Assembly: GCA_016713675.1 (NCBI GenBank)
Contig: JADJOS010000001.1
Coordinates: 2,736,501 to 2,800,500 of the forward strand
From: Acidobacteriota bacterium
GTDB lineage: Bacteria; Acidobacteriota; Blastocatellia; Pyrinomonadales; Pyrinomonadaceae
Length of the DNA stretch: 64,000 bases
Direction: 5' to 3'
This document shows, piece after piece, positions 34,554 to 41,842 of the stretch (its first letter is position 1; the number at the start of each line of letters is the position of its first letter). The position numbers and the translations under genes are program-made. Under the pieces are notes generated by a model that was not told the DNA's origin, did no database searches, and worked only from the letters and a program-made list of their open reading frames with translations.

Positions 34554-36802
34554 ATGAACAATACTTTCTACATCACTACGCCGATCTATTACGCGAACAG
34601 TTTGCCGCATTTGGGGCATTTGTACACGACGATCGTCGCGGACGCTATCCGTCGGCATAAGCGGCAGCGTGGGTTCGATACCTATTTTTTGACCGGAACG
34701 GACGAGCATGGAATAAACATCCAGCGAGCGGCGGAAAAGAATGGGCGAACACCTAAAGAGCAGGTCGATCTGATCGCGGGCGAATTGAAACGGATGTTCC
34801 ACGATTTTCGGCTTGACGGGGAAAATGGCGGATACGACATCTTCATGCGGACGACCGAGCCGTTTCATTACGAAGGCGTCCAACATCTGTGGCGTGAGAT
34901 CGCCAAAAACAAGACGCCGAAAGGGAACGACACGATCTACAAAGGCTTTTACGAAGGCTGGTTTTGCGGACCATGTGCAGAGTTCAAAGGGGAAGCTGAC
35001 CGAACGTTGGAAAGTCCAACACTTTGAAACCAGAGGGAGAATTATTTCCGAGTTGAACCTGGCTGTAGAGCGAGGATTGGTGAAACCGGCTGAAGCCAGT
35101 CTTTTCGCCGACTGGCTTGAGAGTTCCGTCAGTGAAGATTGATCCGGTCGAGGACGCGCAGGCGCCAGCGTGTGATCGACCATGATACTCCACGGTGTCT
35201 GATTCATTCGACTCCTCTGACCTTGTCCTCGAGGACAGCTATTATTTTCGTCTCTCTGACTATGACGACTTTCTGATCGAGGTAATTGAGAATTCGCCTG
35301 GACTCTTACGACCAGAGGGAAGAAAGAACGAGGTCATTTCGTTCGTTAGAAGCGGCCTGCAGGATCTATCGATCAGCCGTATGAAGGATTCCGTTTCGTG
35401 GGGCGTTCCGGTGCCGGATGACGATGAACACGTGATGTACGTCTGGCTCGACGCGCTTTCAAATTACATAACGGCGATCGGTTACGGCAATTCTGCAAAG
35501 GCCTCGGTCGGGTTTGAGAAATACTGGCAAAATGTGACGCATCTCGTAGGCAAGGACATCCTGCGATTTCACACGGTCTATTGGTTCTCGTTCCTGGCCG
35601 CGGCCGGATTGCCTCTGCCTAAGACAGTTTACGCTCACGGAATGTGGCTCGACGCCGATGGCCGAAAGATGGGAAAGACGATCGGCAACGTGATCGAGGT
35701 CGATGTGCTGCACGAGCATTTTCAGGTCGATGCACTGCGTTACTTTGTGCTGCGCGAGATGGTTTTTGGGCAGGACGGAAAATTCGGCTACGAAAATCTG
35801 ATCGAGCGTGCAAATGCCGATCTCGCCAGCGGCCTCGGCAATCTCGCCAGCCGTACATTCTCGATGATAACCAAATACCGCGAAGGCCTCGTCCCAAACG
35901 GCAAGATCGCTGAGGAAAATTATCTACAGGCACGCCGTGCGGGTATCGACCCGGACGGCCAGGACCTCGTTTCGGTGATCGAGCACGCCCGCGACGAATT
36001 TTTGCGGCGGTTCGACAATTTCGAATTCAGCCAAGGTCTGGAAACTATCTGGACGGTCATCGCACGCGTTGACAAGCTGATTTCCGACTCAAAACCGTGG
36101 GAGCTGATCAAAGACGAAAAACAAGCCGAGACGCTAAACGCCGTGCTCTATCGAGCGAGCGAAACGCTGCGATGGCTGTGCGTTCTGCTCTATCCGGTTA
36201 TGCCCGAGTCGGCAAAAAATATCTACAGCCAGATCGGCCTCAGCGAAGACATCGCCACGCTCGATCCTGCAAACCTAAAATGGGGCGAACTCGCCACCGG
36301 AACAAAGATCGGCGAAACGATCGGTGTTTTCCCAAGAATTGATAAGAACAAAGTTATGAATGAAATTGCAGAGAAGTCGGAAGCCAGAAGTCAGGAGTCA
36401 GAACCGGAAGCGGTAGCGACTGGGTCGCCCGTCGCGGTCGAACAAGTAGAAGCCGAAGTCGATAACTTCATCACCATTGATGATTTTCTCAAGGTCGAAT
36501 TGAAGGTCGGCGAGATCAAGGTCGCCGAACGCATCCCGAACGCCGACAAACTCCTCCGTTTCGAGATCGATCTCGGCGAACCCGAATACCGCCAGATACT
36601 CGCCGGCCTCGCGGAATACTACGAGCCCGAGACCCTCATCGGCCGCAAAGTCGTCGTCGTCGCCAACCTAAAACCTCGCAAAATGCGAGGCCTGGAATCC
36701 CAAGGCATGATCTGCGCCGCCAGCCTCGAAGACGGAACTGGCGAAAAGCCGGCTCTTGCGGCGTTTATCGAGAATGTGGATATTGGAGCGAGGTTAAAAT
36801 AG
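34554..36802 (+). CDS. metG: Methionyl-tRNA synthetase, interrupted by an insert and a frameshift
   Basis: The N-terminal fragment (34554-35027) has the HIGH motif LPHLGHLYTTI and the first half of the zinc knuckle (GWFCGPCAEFKGEAD), then runs into a stop. The C-terminal fragment, open from about 35195, has LEDSYYFRLSDY, the KMSKS-equivalent GRKMGKTIGN, the anticodon domain and a C-terminal EMAP-type tRNA-binding domain (VELKVGEIKVAERIPNADKL). Between them lies non-coding sequence. Removing 180 nt (35001-35180) and adding one G near 35219 gives 689 residues with GEADHDTPRCLIHSTPLDLV, matching the spacing of the Thermus knuckle as I remember it. An alternative 221-nt excision between CTGACC repeats also restores the frame, without the second Cys/His pair. 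Confidence 0.85.
35001..35180 (+). other. Hairpin-rich insert interrupting metG
   Basis: The segment has stops in all three forward frames and no family homology that I recognise. It is flanked by direct repeats GACC (34998-35001 and 35178-35181); with wider limits, CTGACC occurs at 34996-35001 and 35217-35222. It contains stems GTTGGA/TCCAAC (35006-35020), AAGCCAGT/ACTGGCTT (35093-35118, 10-base loop) and GGTCGA/TCGACC (35146-35181). It lacks the group I core words and group II domain V as I know them. Best guess: a dispersed non-autonomous repeat with a short target duplication. Confidence 0.55.
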
Positions 36803-36803
36803 T

Positions 36804-38072
36804 ATGCGTTTCGTGCATTTTGCTGCGATCGGTGTGTTGCTATTTTCGATGACCGCGTTTTCGCAAGGGCCGCCGCCGCTCGTCGCGGCACCAAAGAGCA
36901 CGCCTTCGCCCAAGCCAACGCCTGCCGATAAGACCGAGCGAACCGAGGCGGAGATCCAATCAGACATAGCTCGTAGCCTCGAGAAACCAGTAAAGTGGAG
37001 GCCGCACGTCCTTTCTAATTTTGATATTGACGTAGAACTCCCACGAGAACCTGTCAGGCAAGCTGAGACCTTTTATGATGAAGGTGTTGGAAATTCTCGT
37101 CTTGAGATGTACATAAGCGTTGGCGACGAAGCGTCCTATGTCGTGGGTCGATTGGGACTTCCATATTCTGTCGAGGACGAAACGCTGCTTCGGGAAATAT
37201 ACACAGAGGCTGCAAGCGGATTTGCGGAGGATTCGTCAGAAAAATTTGAGGTTGTTGCCGACTTTCGTTTTGAAGGAAAACTTGGTGTAGAAATGGCAAC
37301 TGTTCCGAAGGATGCCGCATATCTGCCAACGCGACTGAGGTGTTTTGTTTTCGATCGAGCTATATATATTTTGGTATCGATGCCACTGAACGAGGTCGGA
37401 AAAGACAGCCCGCCCTCAAAACCTTCATTCGCGAACGGGCAAGCTGATGAGAAGCGATTTTTTTCTTCGGTCCTTCTCAAGAGAAAGCCAGTTGCTATTC
37501 AAACTCCGTCGTCATCCCCACTTTTTGAGAGCACATTCGTCAACGGCATTTTCAAGAGCAAATATTTTGGATTTTCTATTTTACTGCCGGAAAAATGGCT
37601 CAAGGTCAGTGATGAGGACATGGATGGCGTTAGAAAGGTAGGCATGGACATTGTTTCAGCTAACTCAGACCGAGGCCTAGCCCTTCCGAAATCCAGACAG
37701 AATTTGGCATCATTTGTTTCAAAGCCGCTTGGTAGTGATGGTAACGCGATGATCGCTCTCAATCTGGGAGTAAAGGGCAATTCAATTGAAGAGGCCCGCA
37801 AGCTTGCCGAAACAGTCGAAACCATAGTTTCCAAAATAACAATCTACGAAGTGACTAAGAAACCGGCCTTGGCGAAACTTGGAGCAGTTTCTGTTTACAC
37901 TCTTGAAACAAAGATAAAGCTGGGCGAACTATATCAGTATCAAGCGATTTTTATCTTTCCAAGAAATAATCATATTCTGTCCATTACACTGACCTATTTC
38001 GACGAGCGAGATCGAAAAAAAGCCATCGATGCGCTGGAGAAAATTAATTTTGATGCTCTCCCGAGTCCATAG
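36804..38072 (+). CDS. Secreted hypothetical protein
   Basis: A 422-residue protein beginning one base after the metG stop. It has a signal peptide (MRFVHFAAIGVLLFSMTAFS), a Pro/Lys/Thr-rich linker (residues about 28-48) and two apparent copies of an alpha/beta region. These start near NFDIDVELPREPVRQAETFY and YFGFSILLPEKWLKVSDEDM. The second resembles the lipoprotein-type photosystem II PsbP-like/DUF1795 fold in its pattern FSILLPEKW, but I am not certain. Probably periplasmic. Base composition is a little more A/T-rich than the neighbours. Confidence 0.65.
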   Translation: MRFVHFAAIGVLLFSMTAFSQGPPPLVAAPKSTPSPKPTPADKTERTEAEIQSDIARSLEKPVKWRPHVLSNFDIDVELPREPVRQAETFYDEGVGNSRLEMYISVGDEASYVVGRLGLPYSVEDETLLREIYTEAASGFAEDSSEKFEVVADFRFEGKLGVEMATVPKDAAYLPTRLRCFVFDRAIYILVSMPLNEVGKDSPPSKPSFANGQADEKRFFSSVLLKRKPVAIQTPSSSPLFESTFVNGIFKSKYFGFSILLPEKWLKVSDEDMDGVRKVGMDIVSANSDRGLALPKSRQNLASFVSKPLGSDGNAMIALNLGVKGNSIEEARKLAETVETIVSKITIYEVTKKPALAKLGAVSVYTLETKIKLGELYQYQAIFIFPRNNHILSITLTYFDERDRKKAIDALEKINFDALPSP

Positions 38073-38086
38073 TCAGTTAACAATAA

Positions 38087-38884
38087 ATGAACCTAATAGA
38101 TTCCCACTGTCACATAGACGGCGAGCAGTTTGATGCGGATCGCGACGAAGTTGTTGAGCGTGCTCGTGCTCATGGCGTGGCCGCGATGCTGAACATCGGG
38201 ACTGGCGATCCTCACTCGGACGATTTTCGGCGGGCGGTGGCGGTTGCAGAGAAATATGATGATGTCTACGCGTCGGTCGGCGTTCATCCGCATGATGCGA
38301 AGCTGTATGACGACAAAGCTGAAAACCACCTCGTTGAACTCGTAAGATCCAGTAAAAAAGTGATCGCGTGGGGCGAGATCGGACTTGATTATTACTATGA
38401 CCATAGCCCTCGCGATGTGCAGCGTGATGTCTTTCGACGCCAGATCCGGACGGCGAGGGAACTTGATCTGCCGATTATCATTCACAGCCGCGATGCGGAC
38501 GACGAGACCGTTGAGATCCTGACCCAAGAATGCTCGTATAATGGGTTTCGCGGGATCATGCATTGCTTTGGCGGCACCGCGTCGATGGCCGAGGCGCTGA
38601 TGAAGATCGGGTTTCTGATATCGTTTGCCGGAAACGTCACGTTCAAAAAGGCCGAAAATCTTCGTGACGCCGCCAGAGTTGTGCCGCTCGACCGTTTGCT
38701 GATCGAGACCGATTGTCCGTTCCTCACGCCGGTTCCATTTCGCGGCAAGCGCAACGAGCCGAGCTATGTGGTTCACACTGCCAATTTTCTTGCGGGATTT
38801 TACTCGATCGATGTCAACGAACTCGCGGAGGCAACCACTTCGAATTTCATGAATATCTTCCGACTTGACGGAATAACCGCTTAG
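38087..38884 (+). CDS. tatD: TatD-family metal-dependent hydrolase (3'-5' DNase type)
   Basis: A 265-residue TIM-barrel hydrolase. Metal ligands are visible in order: DSHCHID (two His), GEIGLDYYYDHSP (Glu), PIIIHSRDADDET (His), GIMHCFGGTASMAEAL (His) and LIETDCPFLTPVPFRG (Asp). Family members are Mg-dependent exonucleases acting in repair and DNA clean-up. It starts 14 bases after the preceding gene; its neighbours give no further hint. Confidence 0.93.
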   Translation: MNLIDSHCHIDGEQFDADRDEVVERARAHGVAAMLNIGTGDPHSDDFRRAVAVAEKYDDVYASVGVHPHDAKLYDDKAENHLVELVRSSKKVIAWGEIGLDYYYDHSPRDVQRDVFRRQIRTARELDLPIIIHSRDADDETVEILTQECSYNGFRGIMHCFGGTASMAEALMKIGFLISFAGNVTFKKAENLRDAARVVPLDRLLIETDCPFLTPVPFRGKRNEPSYVVHTANFLAGFYSIDVNELAEATTSNFMNIFRLDGITA

Positions 38885-39013
38885 AAAATGGGTGCGATCG
38901 AACCAAAATCGGTTAGAATTAAAGAGTAGGGCATATAAAATACATCGGTTTTTCCATTGCGCGCGCTGAGTGTCGAAAAATGGGACACCTTGGAAACCAA
39001 AGAACATAAGATC

Positions 39014-39511
39014 ATGGCAAAAGAAAATACATTTGATATCGTCTCGAAAACAGACTACGCGGAGCTGAATAACGCTTTGAATCAGACCTCGAAAGAGATC
39101 TCGCAGCGGTTCGATTTTAAGGGCAGCAAGGCGGCGGTCGAACTAAAGGACAAGGATCTCATCATGACTGCCGAGGACGAAACGCGTCTTCGCAACATGA
39201 ACGACATCCTCCAAAGCAAACTTCTCAAACGAGGCATCTCGCTCAAGGCTCTCGATTATCAGACCATTGAGGCCGCCGCCGGCGGCACCGTTCGACAGCT
39301 CGTCAAGGTTCAGCAGGGAATCCCGATCGAAAAGGCCAAAGAGGTCGTTCGCTACATCAAAGACAACAAATTCAAGGTCCAACCCTCGATCCAGGGCGAA
39401 ACCGTCCGAGTCTCAGGCAAAGACCGCGATACGCTCCAGGATGTCATCGCAAAGCTAAAGGCCCACGATTTTGGCATCGATATGACGTTTGATAATTTTA
39501 GGAGTAACTAG
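39014..39511 (+). CDS. yajQ: YajQ-family nucleotide-binding protein
   Basis: A 165-residue protein from the ATG at 39014 (MAKENTFDIVSKTDYAELNN); an upstream ATG at 38957 adds non-conserved residues. The hallmark motifs QRFDFKGSKAAVEL, SLKALDYQTIEAAAGGTVRQ and FDNFRSN at the C-terminus are intact. Two ferredoxin-like halves bind nucleotides; some homologues bind cyclic di-GMP and act with transcription factors. hicB starts 2 bases after the stop. Confidence 0.94.
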   Translation: MAKENTFDIVSKTDYAELNNALNQTSKEISQRFDFKGSKAAVELKDKDLIMTAEDETRLRNMNDILQSKLLKRGISLKALDYQTIEAAAGGTVRQLVKVQQGIPIEKAKEVVRYIKDNKFKVQPSIQGETVRVSGKDRDTLQDVIAKLKAHDFGIDMTFDNFRSN

Positions 39512-39513
39512 CT

Positions 39514-39729
39514 ATGACTAGAGATTTTAATATTCTCATTGAGGAAGATGAGGACGGCATGTTGGTCGCATCTGTTCCCGAACTTCATGGCTGCCACACG
39601 CAGGCTCGCTCGCTTGACGAGTTAATGGTTCGTATTAAAGAAGCGATCGAACTTTGTCTGGAGGTTGAAAAACTTCAGACTCCTACGCCGAGATTTGTCG
39701 GATTTCAACGAATGTCGGTTGAAGTATGA
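39514..39729 (+). CDS. hicB: HicB-family antitoxin
   Basis: A 71-residue protein with the degenerate RNase H-like HicB fold (FNILIEEDEDGMLVASVPEL, GCHTQARSLDELMVRIKEAI). It is truncated relative to long HicB proteins and lacks a separate DNA-binding domain. GGAG lies 9 bases upstream of the start. It overlaps hicA by 4 bases (ATGA). It should neutralise HicA by blocking its active site. Confidence 0.88.
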   Translation: MTRDFNILIEEDEDGMLVASVPELHGCHTQARSLDELMVRIKEAIELCLEVEKLQTPTPRFVGFQRMSVEV

Positions 39730-39950
39730 CAAACGTTCCGACAATCGATGGGAAACGACTCCTAAAAATTCTTCGGAAGCGAGGTTTCGAGGTAATTAGA
39801 ATCGAAGGCAGCCATCACTTCGTGAGACATGCCGATGGGCGGTCAACAGTGATTCCAATTCACTCAAACGAATCGATTGGCAAAGGTCTGTTTTATAAGA
39901 TATTGAAAGATTGTGAGCTGACCTGGAGCGACATTGAATCTGATCTGTAG
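39726..39950 (+). CDS. hicA: HicA-family mRNA interferase toxin
   Basis: A 74-residue dsRBD-like protein: TIDGKRLLKILRKRGFEVIR, then the catalytic-His region IEGSHHFVRHADGRSTVIPI and SIGKGLFYKILKDCEL. All features of an active HicA ribonuclease are present. The gene order hicB-hicA is the less common one. The next ORF begins inside its last codons, so the pair has been inserted tightly between yajQ and the prenyl synthase gene. Confidence 0.9.
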   Translation: MTNVPTIDGKRLLKILRKRGFEVIRIEGSHHFVRHADGRSTVIPIHSNESIGKGLFYKILKDCELTWSDIESDL

Positions 39951-41004
39951 ATCGATCGCTTACTTCGCCGTTAAATTAGCACCTGTGCAAACATTCGCCA
40001 CATCAAAAAAAGAATTGCTCCCAAATGCCACTGCGCGCAAGATATTCGGTCTGGTGGGCGAAGAACTAGCGCTTGTTGAGGCGGAGTTTGAGCGGCAGGC
40101 TCGGTCTAATATTCAGGTAATCAATTACCTGGGCGATTATCTGCGGGCTTCGGGCGGGAAGCGTGTGCGGCCGGCGTTGTTGGTTTTGACGAATTATGGC
40201 GTCGGCGGCGAAGGCTCGGCGGACAATGTTATTCGGCTGGCGACCGTGATGGAGATGCTGCATACGGCGACGCTGGTGCATGACGACATTATTGACAACG
40301 CCGACGTGCGGCGAAATCGGGCTTCGATAAACGCGAGATTTGGCAATCAAACCGCCGTTCTTATGGGCGATTGGCTGTACATGTCGGCGTTTGAGACGGC
40401 CCTCAGAGAGCGTTCCCTTGAGATATTGGATATCTTGACGCGTCTAACGCGAAAGATGACCGAGGGCGAGCTCATCCAGATGACGATGATCGCTCGGCTT
40501 GATATTACGGTTGACGATTATTTTGACATTTTGCGGCGAAAGACGGCGTTCCTGTTCTCGGCGTGCTGCGAGATCGGTGCGATCTTGGGCGGAGCGACTC
40601 TTGAGGTGCAAAATGCTATGCGCGATTACGGGCTGAATCTCGGCATCGCGTTCCAACTTGCCGATGATATTCTCGATCTCACGTCCGACGGCGAAAGCCT
40701 CGGCAAGGCCGCCGGCGTTGACCTTTTAGAAGGCAAATTAACGCTTCCATTGATAAAGCTAGTCCAATCCGACAAATCGTTGAAGGCGGTTTTCGAAAAG
40801 ATCATGTTCGACGGCGATTACACGAGTTTTCCGCGTGAAACAATTATGGATCGCCTTCGAAACGACGGTATCATTGACTCGATCACGGAGGAGGCAAACA
40901 ATTTTGCCCGCCTCGCAAGAAAAAGTCTTGATGTTTTGCCGGAAACAGAGTATCGTTCTGCTTTAGAGGAGATACCCGAGTTCGTCATCCAGCGAAAAGC
41001 GTAG
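39934..41004 (+). CDS. Long-chain polyprenyl diphosphate synthase
   Basis: A trans-prenyltransferase with both Asp-rich motifs: LVHDDIIDNADVRRNR (DDxxD) and FQLADDILDLTSDGE (second motif, DDILD). SGGKRVRPALLVL is also family-typical. It makes the polyprenyl tail of quinones. 356 residues if started at the ATG at 39934, which overlaps hicA; the first 17-20 residues are not family-like, and a GTG at 39985 or later is an equally possible start. No good ribosome-binding site resolves this. Confidence 0.92.
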   Translation: MNLICRSIAYFAVKLAPVQTFATSKKELLPNATARKIFGLVGEELALVEAEFERQARSNIQVINYLGDYLRASGGKRVRPALLVLTNYGVGGEGSADNVIRLATVMEMLHTATLVHDDIIDNADVRRNRASINARFGNQTAVLMGDWLYMSAFETALRERSLEILDILTRLTRKMTEGELIQMTMIARLDITVDDYFDILRRKTAFLFSACCEIGAILGGATLEVQNAMRDYGLNLGIAFQLADDILDLTSDGESLGKAAGVDLLEGKLTLPLIKLVQSDKSLKAVFEKIMFDGDYTSFPRETIMDRLRNDGIIDSITEEANNFARLARKSLDVLPETEYRSALEEIPEFVIQRKA

Positions 41005-41072
41005 TTTCCGACCGATGGTTCAAAAGGCAAATCCAGCCGTAATACCAAACACATAAAGCGTCTGTTTTCAAT

Positions 41073-41708
41073 ATGTTAGACGAAAATCTTATAGGAACGC
41101 TCGAACAGAGCCTTCGACAAACACGCAACGCTCAAAACCGCCTGATGGGCCGTCTGCGCGAAGCTGAGAACGAGGTCGAATTGCTTCGTGAAGAGATCGA
41201 TGCCCTCGAAAAAAGTGCATCGCAGACGGAACAGGCGATCGACAGCCTGTTGGTAACGATGCGTTCGGGAAGCCGCCGGTCGTCACCAAGTACTATGCGG
41301 ATCGACGACGAGTACGAGATCAGCCAATCGACCGACAGGCCGCAGCCGTCTTTCGAACGGCCTTCGCCGATCAACCGCGAAAGTGCCCGCAGCCACGGAA
41401 CTGTCGCCTATCTCAGCCAACACCGCAGCGTTCCTTCGCGTTCGACCAACATGGAGCCGCTCAGCTCGCGATTCAGCGACCGCACCATTACGCAGGCTTG
41501 CACGTTGCTTCTTCGCGAAGCCGGCCGACCGCTCCACGTCAATGAATTGTATAATCTGCTGATTTCCGGCGGGATGAAATTCAAGGGTAATAATCCTACG
41601 ATCTCAGTGGCTGTTTCACTTAGTCGAAATAAGCGCTTTCGAAAGGTCGATCCCGGTACTTTTGACCTGGATATGCGGGATGTCGGTCAAAGTCGGTATA
41701 TTGCCTAA
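41073..41708 (+). CDS. Coiled coil plus HARE-HTH winged-helix protein
   Basis: A 211-residue protein. Residues 1-60 are a coiled coil (RNAQNRLMGRLREAENEVEL). Residues about 65-140 are Ser/Arg-rich and probably disordered. Residues about 140-205 match the HARE-HTH (HB1/ASXL) winged-helix domain (TITQACTLLLREAGRPLHVN, NNPTISVAVSLSRNKRFRKV). That domain occurs in eukaryotic chromatin regulators, RNA polymerase delta subunit and restriction enzymes, and is thought to bind DNA or recognise DNA modifications. It ends at an intrinsic terminator. Function unknown. Confidence 0.75.
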   Translation: MLDENLIGTLEQSLRQTRNAQNRLMGRLREAENEVELLREEIDALEKSASQTEQAIDSLLVTMRSGSRRSSPSTMRIDDEYEISQSTDRPQPSFERPSPINRESARSHGTVAYLSQHRSVPSRSTNMEPLSSRFSDRTITQACTLLLREAGRPLHVNELYNLLISGGMKFKGNNPTISVAVSLSRNKRFRKVDPGTFDLDMRDVGQSRYIA

Positions 41709-41732
41709 AAGGTTTTTGAAAATGGACACTTA

Positions 41733-41766
41733 GCCCGATATTTGTTTTTCGAATATCGGGCCTTTC
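41733..41766 (+). terminator. Intrinsic terminator after the HARE-HTH gene
   Basis: GCCCGATATT (41733-41742) pairs perfectly with AATATCGGGC (41752-41761) around a 9-base T-rich loop; the tail is CTTTC. Located 25 bases after the stop. Confidence 0.78.
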
Positions 41767-41842
41767 ACTTGCAATTCAGATCAAAAAGGTCTATCTATAT
41801 AGATTGATTTTCTCGCGATTAAATCTGTTTCCGGAGACACTA

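Noticed and set aside
35001..35180. Group I or group II self-splicing intron in metG
   Set aside because: I find no GUGYG start, no domain V-like hairpin and no group I core words, and 180 nt is below the usual size. Not excluded for an unknown class, but not supported.
34998..35222. Programmed ribosomal bypassing across the metG insert
   Set aside because: The GACC repeats could be take-off and landing sites, but known bypass gaps are much shorter and an additional base change would still be needed in the 180-nt model.
35195..36802. Separate gene starting at the GTG at 35195
   Set aside because: The sequence is the continuation of metG; the first residues are out-of-frame linker, and no ribosome-binding site is present.
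38093..39007. 304-codon minus-strand reading frame opposite tatD
   Set aside because: Long by chance in G/C-rich codon context; tatD on the plus strand has all catalytic motifs.
39514..39950. hicBA as a new defence system
   Set aside because: Both proteins are ordinary HicB and HicA in motif and length.
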